The notes beneath the pieces are model-generated. The model had not been told where the DNA came from. It worked only from the letters and a program-made list of their open reading frames with translations, and searched no databases. A program made the translations under genes and the position numbers. From Haliotis asinina (taxonomy: Eukaryota > Mollusca > Gastropoda > Lepetellida > Haliotidae), in the NCBI RefSeq assembly GCF_037392515.1, contig NC_090291.1, positions 15,453,501-15,517,500 on the forward strand: 64,000 bases of DNA, written 5' to 3'. Positions 11,466 to 21,539 of the stretch are shown here, one piece after another (within the stretch, counting starts at the first letter, position 1; each line of letters opens with the position of its first letter).

Positions 11466-12055
11466 TTTTACATTGTCTACCAAAACCGAGGAGAAGTGTT
11501 TTCTCTAACTTATATACCATCAATAATGGGTAATTACAATGTATATGATCGATTAATGAAGCTACATAACAATAACATAACAGTAACTATAAATAAATAA
11601 TTCGACCCCGGTGTCTTTCATCGGCCCAGTGGCCGTGCGCTAGACGTCTGTCCATTAGTCAGAGAGTTGTTGTTCCAATGTGGCTAGGGAAAACATTTGC
11701 ACTTTGAGGATATTCTTGAACGATATTTTTGTCCATTGATTTCAAACACTCACATATAATTTGAATGTTGATGCTTATATAGAGCAGATGATTGTAGAAA
11801 GAAAAACCTGGGAAGAGGTGTTACTAAAGAAAAGTAAAACCAGGGAAGAGGCGTTACTTACGAAAAGTAAAACCAGGGAAGAGGTCTTTCAAGCGAAAAG
11901 TAACACCTGTGCTTTCTAGGGAAAGGTGACACCTGTCCCTGCAAAACAAAAACCTCAAATGAGGTTATTTTGGGAAAACGAGAGGTGGCCTGATATACAG
12001 TGAGAAGAACACTTCAGGTTTATATAAGAGGAGGAAACTTCAGTCTGTATTATTA
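11466..12055 (+). mobile_element. Non-autonomous TIR element, copy 2, head-to-tail
   Basis: Follows copy 1 after about 33 bp in the same orientation and matches it block by block: 'gattaatgaagctacat', 'tttcaaacactca', 'tttgaatgttgatg' and 'aaaacaaaaacctcaaatg'. Its internal minisatellite is expanded to 4-5 units (11790-11935). The right TIR is worn. Confidence 0.65.
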
Positions 12056-12274
12056 AGATAAATAATTTCTCACGCCCTACCCATTTTCAGCATCAGATGT
12101 ATAATCTGGCTCTTTCCCCCCTCTGACACTTAAACAAAAAATATTCTTTTAACATTAATCACTCCGGATCAGTGGTTCTTTAATGAGCGCAAAGAACACA
12201 TAACAGGTGGAACCAGTCATCCCGATGAATCGTGAATCCTTACTTAAAAACAGGGACAGTCTATTACGTCTTAG
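12056..12274. other. No gene recognised
   Basis: Spacer with no recognised content. Confidence 0.3.
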
Positions 12275-12480
12275 GTAAGGTCATGCTGCCTAAACCACGT
12301 CATAAATTATAGAAATACAATTTTTAAAAAAAAATAAAGTAATTATTTTTCATTTGTAACTACCGTTTTCTTATGAAACTAAGACTTGAAATTTCGTGTA
12401 ACCGTAGTTGTTTGTAGTGTCTCTTTTCAATTTCACACAAGAGAAGTCGGGTCGCCTGAAAAGTAAGTCTTTGTCTGAAT
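12275..12480 (+). repeat. Dispersed repeat, copy 1 (pair with 51935-52120)
   Basis: Shared ordered blocks include 'ggctaaacc/gcctaaacc', 'atagaaatac', 'atcattttctta/accgttttctta', 'gtgtctcttttca/gtgtctgttttca' and 'cggatcgcctgaaaag'. The open frame starting at 12408 lies partly in this repeat and is not called. Confidence 0.6.
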
Positions 12481-12644
12481 TGCTTCATGTTTCAGTTAGC
12501 GCTGCACTGAGGTGGAACCAGCCATCCAAATGCATCACACGTGATTATCTCTTTAGGTTCTCAAGTAATGAAGGCCCACAACAAAGAAAGAATACGGACA
12601 CTGAACAAAAAAACCCCCAAACATTTGAAAATGAGTTAGAGCAG

Positions 12645-12830
12645 GGATACTCTACAACAGGGACAGGTCACTTGCTTTCTTTACCATTTGTACTAATTAA
12701 CGTGTGCCTCGTCATGCTCCAACGCACACAGTGACTTGGCTCGTTCTCAGCGCAACATCGGTTGTGTTTAACAGTACTTCAGCCAGTTTATTGTATCAGT
12801 CCGAATTGTACAATGAATGAATGGATCTAA
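12645..12830 (+). repeat. Dispersed repeat with AATG tail (pair with 3136-3310)
   Basis: See the inverted copy at 3136-3310. The right end is followed by 'caatgaatgaatgg', consistent with a retroposon tail. Confidence 0.6.
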
Positions 12831-13029
12831 ATAAGAATTAAGAGCGAGAAATATATGTGAATGAATGAAAGAATAAACGATACACCACGCCCAGGGCGCA
12901 GTCTGGGGACTACCGGCTTGTAACACGGGAAGTGTCCCGGAGCCAACACGTGGGTAGCTATAGAAAAAAAACAGGAAAAGGGTTAACAGGGCACTGCGTG
13001 CTGGGGTGGCTGCTATGTGTTTTAAGACC

Positions 13030-13535
13030 ATACCACATGAGATCTGCTATAAGGATCCGGATCTGTATTTCCAGGACGGCACTCACGTCTCAGATATTGG
13101 TTGGGACATATTCATCAATTCTCTTGAATTCTTTCTACGAGATCCCGACTCGGTAAGGTTTGTTTAATGGTGGGGGCAAATTTAAAGGTGTAAATTTGGT
13201 GGCGGATTTTTGGGTGGTTTTGCTTTGCTGATGCCTATCCTCGCAAACCTTTTGGAGGTGAACCCGGCTGGGTTACGTGGCATATATCATGCTAACAGTA
13301 TCTTTTGGTCCTCTCGGCGGTGATCCATCGGAGGTTTAATTGTTATTGCTAATGCAGTTAAAACGCTTGCTCTCTCTTGGTTACCCTATAGAGAGCTATG
13401 GGTCATGCGCCTTTATCATCCAGATTTAGGTTTTTGTTATTCTTTCCTCCCCTGGCCTCACTGATAGTAGACATAATTTAACACAAAAGCCTGCGCAATG
13501 TTTGCAAGTCCTTTGAAAAGGACACCCCAGACTAG
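13030..13535 (+). mobile_element. Fossil retroelement fragment with SGNH-hydrolase motif
   Basis: A frame at about 13037-13168 carries DGTHVSDIGWDIFINSL, matching block V (DxxH) of SGNH/GDSL hydrolases. In aquatic animals this C-terminal form often sits in tyrosine-recombinase (Ngaro/DIRS-type) retroelements. Broken remnant. The outer limits are a guess and the family assignment is tentative. Confidence 0.35.
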
Positions 13536-13642
13536 GCTATCATTGATTGAATGAATGAAGAAACCGCCTATCCGACCATGGATTCCTGTTCACGCATGCG
13601 CATATTTACAAGTCGACAACCAGCGAGTCACTGACGACCACC

Positions 13643-15724
13643 ATGATGCGGATGACCTACTGGGTAGCTGTCTGTTGTGCTTTACTACTTATGCTAATAC
13701 TTTTCTATTTTTCACAAAAGCCCGAAATTTCATGGAGCAACATCGCCGATGTGTTTCCTCAGACAGGTATAGTTGATTGATTTTTTAATATAATTATTGA
13801 TCTTATATAACAATCAATAGATCGGTCTCCCTGACAATCTAGAAACTGCACGCAAGCTATATTCTTCATCTAAACCCCGATATAAATGTTGGTTGCAAAA
13901 TTTTAAATGTATATAGAAATGAGGGCTTGCCCAACCGTTTTAGCATTAACTTTAAGCAAGAACGGGCTTTTACATGATGGTAGTAACGCCCCTAGTTTAA
14001 ATAGAATGATGAAAGATAGAAACAAAAACACTAATGTCCTACTTGTCGTATCAGTGTATGCAAATACACGCAATGCTTAGATACATAGCACATGATGTAT
14101 GGTGCCTTTTGAAAGCTGATAATGTTGCCATCTGCGAAGCATTAGTTTTATTGTGCCCATTGTGGCACTTTAGGAATACAATTAGTTATTTAAAGAAAAT
14201 AGCTATCTGCACTCTGTTGGCATTTCCCTTTGCAACCAGTATCAAAAGGTCCATTATGTCTGCTCATGGTCCAAGGTCATTTTCAGAGAATTTAGTCCAA
14301 ACATACCATTCTATCCAATACTAAAAATACAGCATTTGAATTCACGTCCTGTTGTAACATCGGTCCTAATTTGAGTGAGGTACGTTGTTGGATACACGTC
14401 AGTGTTGTTTGTCTGTAGCACGTGTTTCAACAGGATTAAATGTTCTGTTGGCGTACTATACGTTGGTTTTTGCCACCAGTTCCAGGAGAAAATATGGCGT
14501 TACATCCAGGGTGGCATTATAACCAGCTATGACATTTCAAGGTCCTATGCAATCAACAAGGCGACTGAGCTGATGTCTCGTGTGATAAGACTTGAATGAC
14601 TGGATGATCTGGCATGAATGAGTTTGGTCAGTTAATTTGAAACATGTCAATTAACTGATTTTTGTATGCATACTACATGCAGCCAGTGAAATTGGAATTA
14701 CAACCAGGGTAAAATTACTTTTTGTTAAAAAAAACATTGGCATATGGCATTATATCCAGTTTGGCATTATAACCAGGGTATTATACAGGTAGGAACTCCG
14801 TTCTGTCATGCACATGACATTATATTCAGCATGGTATTTAACCAGGATGCTTTGTATGTTCTGAGTAGAATATGTAAACTGAAATGGTTTGTTTCATCTA
14901 ACTGTGATACTTACTGTTTTGCCTACATTTTATGGCAAACATATATATGAAACCTGCCAACACTGGTACATTTCTAATCCGCCATAACCAGAATAAATTT
15001 TTGGTCCTGCCAGTTTACAACGATGTTATGATCATTAAAACATTGTCCAATCCGGTACGACTTTCCGGTCCGATCCAGCAAAGTTTTAGTTTAAATCAAC
15101 ACGGTCTAAACCAGCATGAGCATTTGGAGGCAAATCCAGGTCCCTTAATCGAATGCATCTGTCATCAACATTATTTTGATTTGTTGCACACTTGCAAAGT
15201 TCAAAGGGATTATACAGATAAAGAAATTGACGAGCGTCAATGTCAGCCATGTTGGAAAATGATCGTCACTGTCGAAGTCGGCAACCTGTCTCAACGGCTT
15301 TTTATTTCGGTCCCGCGGGGTGACGGTTTAAACAGGTTGGACTTGGACGAAATTAATCGATTCTCTTTCGCATTGTGGTTGCAATATTAAAATATTCGCA
15401 TTGTGATGTAAAATTCCAACTTAGAATTAGTCAACTTGTGACGAGTTGCATTACCAACTGACAAGTAAAGAATGTAAAGACTGATGGCGTGAATGGCAGG
15501 CTACAATTAGTGCACGACTGGAAATAGTCACATCTCTTGTTGTATCAATTTTTTATGAACCATTTTCAGAGGATGAGTCTGTGTCGTGCCTCGTTGCGCT
15601 TAACCGGCTGCACGAGTTCAATAACCCCACCAAGTTCACCTATTTAAAGCAATGTCAAAACAAAGACATCGTCAAGGGAACACTCAAGTGCCTTGACCAT
15701 GGACTGTATATACCTTTATATTGA
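13643..15724 (+). CDS. Small type II membrane protein, two exons, METTL24-like N-terminal part only
   Basis: Exon 1 (13643-13766) starts at tandem ATGs after 'ccacc'. It encodes a hydrophobic anchor (about residues 6-24) and a short stem, and ends CAGACAG|GTATAG after one base of a codon. Exon 2 (15570-15724) follows the acceptor 'accattttcag' and starts with two bases of a codon, so the phases fit. Joined, they give 92 residues. Exon 2 encodes CLVALNRLHEFNNPTKF and GTLKCLDHGLYIP, then stops. It lines up with the METTL24-like exon at 28712 (shared P..F, IV..G....C.D..Y.I.P), but ends just where that protein continues into CLVYSFG and the methyltransferase fold. An AATAAA lies 16 bases after the stop. 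The product would be lumenal/secretory and non-catalytic. It could instead be a decayed paralogue, or have extra exons in the 1.8-kb intron. Confidence 0.5.
14490..14850 (+). repeat. Scattered motif 'ggcattataaccaggg'
   Basis: Variants of 'ggcattataaccaggg' occur near 14494, 14511, 14692, 14743, 14761, 14816 and 14834, always on the plus strand with irregular spacing. Not a clean tandem array. Lies in the intron of the 13643 gene. Confidence 0.5.
14932..15390 (+). other. Unidentified open frame with 2A-like NPGP motif
   Basis: A 152-codon open frame lies between the two exons of the 13643 gene. It contains HLEANPGP near 15118-15143, similar to the D(V/I)ExNPGP core of 2A ribosome-skipping peptides but with HL for DV. 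A C-x-C and a CxxC (QCQPCW) follow. 2A motifs are known near the start of ORFs of some invertebrate LINEs, so this may be an element remnant. No RT domain follows and the upstream part is low in complexity. No family recognised. Confidence 0.25.
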
Positions 15725-15739
15725 TGAACTTTAAACGTT

Positions 15740-15745
15740 AATAAA
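15740..15745 (+). promoter_or_regulatory. Polyadenylation signal AATAAA
   Basis: Canonical AATAAA 16 bases after the stop codon of the 13643-15724 gene, consistent with a terminal exon and a very short 3' UTR. Confidence 0.5.
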
Positions 15746-15944
15746 TAATCAATGCAAAAGGAATTGACACACGACTATTTGTGGCCGTTCCCAGGCAGAC
15801 CCGCCAAGACAACCGCAGACATTGATATACATGTCATTGTGTTAGTACATGTTATTTTTTGTCATTGTTCCCGCTTGATTTGGCAGAAACAAAGTGATAG
15901 CACGGTTCGCTCTGCTAACGGGTCACTGTGCGATAGGATACTTT

Positions 15945-16245
15945 GAGATAGAACAGGTTGGCTCTGCAGGCGGTTCATTATGAGCCGACAAGATTGTGAT
16001 AGTCAAGGTGGTTCTGCAGGCGGTTCATTATGAGACGGCAAGATTGTGATAGTCAAGGTGGTTCTGCAAACAGTTCATCATGAGCCGGCAAGTTTGTGAT
16101 ACCAAAGGTTGGCTCTGCAAACGGTTCATCATGAGCCGGCAAGATTGTGATACCAAAGGTTGGCTCTGCAGGCGGTTCATCATGAGCCGGCAAGATTGTG
16201 ATAGTCAAGGTGGTTCTGCAAACGGTTCATTATGAGCCGGCAACT
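15945..16245 (+). repeat. Minisatellite, 50/51-bp unit, 6 copies
   Basis: 'cggttcattatgagccggca' or close variants start at 15971, 16021, 16071, 16122, 16173 and 16223. Units alternate between 'agtcaaggtggttctgca' and 'accaaaggttggctctgca' subtypes. No spacers, so not a CRISPR. Confidence 0.9.
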
Positions 16246-16789
16246 GGTAAATGTGACTCATGACATGGTATGTCATGTAATTGTAACCGTCTAACAGAGG
16301 ATTTGAGGTATCCGGAATAATAATGTTGTCCTGTTTGTGTGCTCTCTATGAGCATTCCCCTTTATGGTGTGGAGTATTGCTCCTTGTGAGTACTCTCATT
16401 ATCATCATCATCAGAAAATTTCAGTTGAATTAAAAAAGAAATCGCTTATGCCACTACCACTCCTTTACTTCTGTCAGTACCACCACGCCTTTTACTTGAA
16501 TACCAAATTCTTAAAGCCTCTCATGAACCTCATCCATAATATACTGAACCGCAAAAGAAAGTCACCCTACCAAACATTTTGCCAGATCTGTTCAATTTTA
16601 ATTTTAATTATTGTTTCACGTTTTATATGTTAGCTAGACCTGGTTCGTAGCTAGTTTTAAGAAAATTTGGTTTCAGATTCTGTGTTTGATACGAAAAAAG
16701 ACATGTCAAAACACAGTCACTAAAGTAATGATGGGACGAGGGTTTTAAGTTTATTTCATGAAAATAACAATGCACAAAAACATCCCAAA
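16246..16789. other. No gene recognised
   Basis: The open frame at 16364-16633 has no family support. The last ~100 bp probably belong to the left flank of the Tc1 element. Confidence 0.3.
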
Positions 16790-17515
16790 GTGTTATTCGT
16801 GTCAAGAGTCACCGAACATGCACCGGACCATTCATTGTTCCACAATAGCGACATGCCACGATTATCACGGGAACAGAGGGACCAACCATTAGGAAGACTG
16901 AATGCTCTCCAGACTGAAAGACGTGTTGCAAATCATTTTTCTGTTCACATTCGAATAATATACCGCCTACAGCAACGAGTCCACGCCACTGGAACCACAG
17001 CCGACCGTCCTCTCAGCCGACCGACAACGTTGAGGCAAAATCGGCAGGATGTCCGTCATCACCTGCAAAACCATTTCGCTAGGGCTACGGAAACTGCACG
17101 GGCAACCATTGGTAATCCACAGAGACAAATCAGCGCAGACACAGTTCTGAGACGTTTGAGGCAGAGAAACGTCAGATGTCGGGGTTCGATCCTCATTGTT
17201 CGACATCGTGCTCGTCTCCATTGGGGCACCCATCATCGGAATAGGCGTCACCGGGAGTGCCGAACTGTATTCTTTTTCCGACGATCAGCGCTGGGACCCT
17301 TCGTCGTACCACATTTTGGTCGTCATGGAAACCACGTCAATGCGCGTGCCCATACTGCTAGAGCAACTACAGACATCAAACATGGCATACAAACTGTTCA
17401 ATGGCCTGTCCTCAATGCAGACTTAAATCCGATAGAGCACTTGTGGGACGAGAATCGGAGGAGGCCCTGGGATGCGCGACCAAGGCCGAAAACTGTAATA
17501 TTACAAAATTAAGTG
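16790..17515 (+). mobile_element. Tc1/mariner-like transposase, internally deleted
   Basis: The frame from MPRLSREQRDQ (about 16853) carries the Tc1 N-terminal helix-turn-helix region, with VANHFSVHIRIIYRLQQR then a TADRPLSRP linker. The end carries ARAHTARATTDIKHGIQ and DLNPIEHLWDE, the last part of the DDE domain with its glutamate. The sequence between the first-aspartate region (FSDDQR, in another frame near 17275) and ARAHTAR is too short by about 60-70 residues, so the second catalytic aspartate block is lost. About 230 codons remain against the usual 330-350. Non-functional. I did not find convincing terminal inverted repeats. Confidence 0.8.
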
Positions 17516-18152
17516 TTTAAGTTTATGTCTCCATTTAATAACTTGACCAAACAAACAAGTCGCTGAGGCCATTGAGTGACAGGGTATTTTCTCATTGGGT
17601 TACGCTAACTCGTGCAAATGATGCATTGAGCGTTACAGATTCTCCGTCTACTAAAACTACACACCGCCTAGATCTATTCAAGATGTTATTTTAAACGTCA
17701 GACCATTGTATTTCCAATTTCAGAGAGGGTTTGAGTGTACTGACTTTCTGTATTTGACCAAGAACGTTTTTTATGGATAAATCTTCTTTAATCTTTTACA
17801 CACAGTGTTTCGGGAGTCATTTCCGATCTAGCATAAATTCATCGTCGTTATATAAGACTTAGCAACAGTTATCAACTGCACTTGTACTGTACTCTTCCAT
17901 GTGGTTATGATGTCATATGCATTATGACGTCATATGGTCGACGTCATAATATCAGCTGACAGTTCACCTGATCTTAAATGACCCGGTCACGTTGTCTGCA
18001 AAGACTGAAGACGATTTATCCATAAAAGATCTTGGTCATCTATAGGAACTTCTAAATGTTTACACGACATGAACCTGTATTTGCCTTCCTGTCACATTAT
18101 CATAAGTAAAGCGTCTCTGTGTATAGCTGAGATATTGCTGATGTGACGTTGA

Positions 18153-18157
<5 letters not shown>
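17516..18157. other. No gene recognised; CRE-like palindrome inside
   Basis: No open frame of note. Contains the inverted repeat listed at 17921-17950. Confidence 0.3.
17921..17950. promoter_or_regulatory. Inverted repeat of two CRE/ATF-like sites
   Basis: attatgacgtc and gacgtcataat are perfect inverted arms separated by 8 bp. Each holds TGACGTC or GACGTCA, the CREB/ATF core. No promoter or gene start can be tied to it, so function is speculative. Confidence 0.35.
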
Positions 18158-18222
<65 letters not shown>

Positions 18223-18236
18223 TTCTCTCTCTCTCC
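18158..18236 (+). repeat. (CT)n microsatellite
   Basis: About 79 bp of nearly pure CT repeats with two interruptions. Purine/pyrimidine asymmetry could allow triplex DNA. Confidence 0.95.
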
Positions 18237-18327
18237 GAAACTCTACGACATCATTAGCTAATAGATGGCGATGCCTATATATATAAATAGTATTATAACC
18301 GTAGCCACTGTCCGGGGTTTACTCTAC

Positions 18328-18341
18328 AAGTCACGTGACTT
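18328..18341. promoter_or_regulatory. Palindromic E-box aagtcacgtgactt
   Basis: A 14-bp perfect palindrome with the GTCACGTGAC core bound by bHLH-ZIP factors (CLEAR/MITF type). It lies about 45 bp after a 'tatatataaatag' TATA-like run, but no first exon is recognisable downstream. Confidence 0.3.
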
Positions 18342-18599
18342 CTATGTCGAGTATTTAGAAATGGCAATGTGACAATTACTAAAACGTTTTGTCCACTCAG
18401 ATGCATTAAATTTTACACTTACATATTTTGAAAAGTTAAGTACCCATTTAGGATAAGAAACTCTGTGTAAAAGTACTCAATTCTTAACTAGTGGGAATAC
18501 ATAAAATGCTAGTTACTCCTCAAACATGCAATTACTCATACATACACACACATGGGAGTAAATACACAGTTGCTTGAAATCATCTGGAGCACTGACAGA

Positions 18600-18836
18600 C
18601 TCATGAAGATCCGGGTGAGCACTGATCTTCAGTAACCCATGCTTATTGTAAGCGGCAGCTAACTGGATCGGGTGGTCAGACTGATTTCGCTTACTCATAT
18701 CATCGTATCCCAGTGGCCTAGACCGATGGTCATGCTCTTGATCAATGGATGATCTAGTCTGATTATTTACAGACCACCAACATGTAGGTGGAATAATGCC
18801 GCGTGCGGCGTAAAACTAAACTTACTCACTCATTCA
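18600..18836 (+). mobile_element. SINE-like family A, diverged copy
   Basis: Blocks 'catgaagatccggg', 'taacccatgctta', 'actggatcgggtggtcag', 'gatcaatgg' and 'gcggcgtaaaactaaact' in family order. The middle is shortened. Confidence 0.75.
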
Positions 18837-19361
18837 CTGTCTTAAGGAATATGTAATCATGGAATTATACAAATCACTCAAAAGATGTAGCCGCCAGTTT
18901 TGCATGTTATAAACGAATATGAAAATGGTTATGTCGGTAATGCTTGTTCAACCATACTTTTCAGTAACTGGGAATCCAAAACCGCAACCTATATCTCCAC
19001 CAAAATCTGTATCTGGACCAAATCAACGTGAAGATTATATCAAGTTGACAAAATGGTGGCAAGCGTCGGCTCTCTTTCGCTGGTAAGTTTGTTTGTTTGT
19101 TTGCTCCCATGTATATGACGGCAGTCTGCAAATATTCATGCCTGGACCAGACTTGAGAGTGATTGACATCATGAGCATCGGTCAACGTAGCATTTTGGCT
19201 TGACAGACATTATAAGGTCAGCGTGTTAATTGCACGTAGACTCAGCGCGGTTTCTTGGTTTGATAGAATTTGTGATAATTCAAGATAACTTGAAGCATCA
19301 AAACAGATGCTTGCATGAGAAAACGATAAGGAGAAACAGCGACCCCCTCTCTCTCTCTCTC

Positions 19362-19402
<41 letters not shown>

Positions 19403-20339
19403 CACACACACACACACACACTACCATACCACCGCCACCGCCACCACCAAACACACCTACCCACCCCGACGTTTCAGAGCAATCCAAGTAATAGTTTTCA
19501 TTTTCTAAACAAAAGACTACAAAGGCACACTGATTAATTCATTCAAGGTCTTTCCCACAGTGTTATTTTTGATGAATGTCCTAATGGCAGTCACGTCCTC
19601 ACAGGCATCTGTAACTGATGAGGGGAATTAACTGTCTTGACCATGGCACGTCATATTCCAAACTACTTGTCCAGCCGAAGGTTAGTCGGTGAATCTGTCG
19701 TTATTCAGAACAGGTCCATTGAACAAGTACATGCAAAGTTCAACATCAGAGTGGACTTCTCTTCAAAATAGCATAGCAGGTAAACAAAGCAAAATTTTCA
19801 ATCATTATACGGTTAGTGGTTGATAATAGAGGGGAAAACTATGTTTTGACGATAGGTTCGTAAAATAATTGGGTATACATTATATTTTTTATCTGATGTG
19901 TCTATAGTAATCATAAATTAGTAAACATGGTATTCATTTTCCAACACATTCAATTAACAGTATTTGCAAACTGAATATTTCTTATGCAGGTGACCTTACA
20001 ACATCTTAAATCATAAACGGAACGAAAGTGTGATAACTTAAAGGCTTTTCTTTTTTGTGAAATAGTATAACTGGTATCTTATAGTGGAATATTGTGAAGT
20101 AGATCTAGAGTATCATATGACACGTAAACGTTTTTAAAGCCACAAGGGCATTTTATATCAGGCACAAAAACTTTCTATGCTTTTGGGCCAACTTGGAGTT
20201 CCATCAAATGATTCGCGAAAATACCCGTAGGAGGTAACAACTTCAAGCGTAGTTGATATAATATGTGTCCATTTTGGCACCATTTCCCTAGCCCCCAGTC
20301 CTCCCAGTCCTGATTTTATATCCCTTTTTTAAAAAAAAT
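18837..20339. other. No gene recognised; (CA)n inside
   Basis: Contains (TTTG)n near 19088 and CT then CA repeats at 19348-19420 with a CCG/CCA-rich tail to 19450. The open frames across the CA run are repeat artefacts. The rest is unassigned. Confidence 0.35.
19348..19420 (+). repeat. (CT)n(CA)n microsatellite
   Basis: CT repeats followed by about 28 CA repeats with one G interruption. Confidence 0.95.
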
Positions 20340-20490
20340 ATTAATGATAATAAATAATTTTAGTTTTGTCAAGGTTAACATTTAAGGCCTATTTATTGCA
20401 GTAGGTTTCTAAAGCATTGATTTGCGTCTTTAGACCAATTACTGACTGAGATAAACATCATATCATCGACAAATATCACAATGAATATTT
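20340..20490 (-). mobile_element. LINE reverse-transcriptase fragment
   Basis: On the minus strand, broken frames read IFVDDMMFIS (catalytic xxDD box; codons at 20462-20473). A worn YCNK...LNVNLDKTKI block follows, which normally sits about 35 residues after the box in LINE RTs. Fragment only, with frameshifts. Confidence 0.65.
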
Positions 20491-20587
20491 CGCATTTGCG
20501 CAGGTCGATGCTCGTGCTGTTGATCAGTAGATTCTCTGGTCCAGACTCGATGGGTGCGGTGTACAATTAAGCTCATTCACTCACTCA
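20491..20587 (+). mobile_element. SINE-like family A, 3' fragment
   Basis: 'cgcaggtcgatgctcgtgct', 'gttgatcag', 'ggtccagactcgat' and the ctcactcattca tail. Confidence 0.65.
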
Positions 20588-21096
20588 TTCAATGAAAAGA
20601 ATATCAATACCATCATTTGAATAGATATGTGAAGGATACCAGTGTGATCTTTCTGGTTACATGTCCATATTCTGTCGTTTACAGTGGAAAACATACTTTT
20701 GTCAAACACAGCAAATATTGCATTTACTTCTTTATGAATGTGTATAGCATGTGGCTGGTAACATCCTTTGACACATAGCATGATACCGTGGTTGCCTGAA
20801 TCGTACACCCTGGGTATGATAGCACTAAAGGAAACAATGACACTATTGTACTAAGATGGGTCTAGGCTACCTGCTCCCCGGACAACTGCCCCCATTCAAC
20901 TGCCCCCCGACAACTGCCCCTTCGATTGTGCCAACAATGTGGACTCATGTATCAGTTTCGTACTTTATCGTTTTCAATCTGTAATGGGAACCAGTGTTGT
21001 AGGAAAAATGCCTCACAGATACACAAGGTCCTCACACATGTACATACATTTTGGATCCTGCCCCTCAGCCATGGGCGTATTGATATTATGAAATGG
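20588..21096. other. No gene recognised
   Basis: Contains a small C-rich repeat ('caactgccccc' three times, 20880-20920). Nothing else recognised. Confidence 0.3.
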
Positions 21097-21353
21097 GTGA
21101 GTGAGTTTAGTTCTACGACGCACTCAGCAATATTCCAGCTACATTGCGTCGGTCTGTAAATAATCGAGTCTGGACCAGACAATCCAGTGATCAACAACAT
21201 GAGCATCGATCTGCGCAATTGGGGACCGATGTCATATGTCAACCAAGTCAGCCAGCCTGACCACCCGATCCCGTTAGTCGCCTCTTACGACAAGCAGAGT
21301 CGAATTTTATGGCAAGCATGGGTTGCAGAAGGCCTAATCTACCCCGGGACCAT
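21097..21353 (-). mobile_element. SINE-like family A, near full-length
   Basis: Reverse-complement order of the family: 'gtgagtttagttctacg', 'gagtctggaccagacaatcc', 'atcgatctgcgcaattgg', 'cgcctcttacgacaagc' and 'ggcaagcatgggttg', ending 'ccccgggacc'. Confidence 0.85.
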
Positions 21354-21539
21354 TATGAAATAGCGCGCTGAAAATAACACTCTATTGCGCAGATCAAAAC
21401 ACATGGCACGTGGCAAAGGATAAGGATAAAATACAAATTACTTGAAAGTAATAAAATTAACTTTTTATCAACTTGAAGCAAACACCTTCATGTCACGTAC
21501 CTCGCGTGCACAGTGAACTTCGTCACGGTTTGTTCATAC

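Noticed and set aside
12408-12734. 108-codon open frame as a gene
   Set aside because: It spans two different dispersed repeats (12275-12480 and 12645-12830), so it is a chance frame.
15945-16245. CRISPR-like array
   Set aside because: Units are contiguous with no spacers, in a eukaryotic genome; a minisatellite explains it.
16967-17251. Minus-strand frame opposite the Tc1 transposase
   Set aside because: Shadow of the plus-strand transposase coding sequence.
19210-19487. Open frames across the CT/CA tract (poly-Val/Cys)
   Set aside because: Pure microsatellite translation; no splice sites, start context or complexity.
19610-19660. Phrase like the 'ccttgaccatgg' of the 15570 exon, considered as another METTL24-like exon
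   Set aside because: The surrounding frame has stops and no other shared residues.
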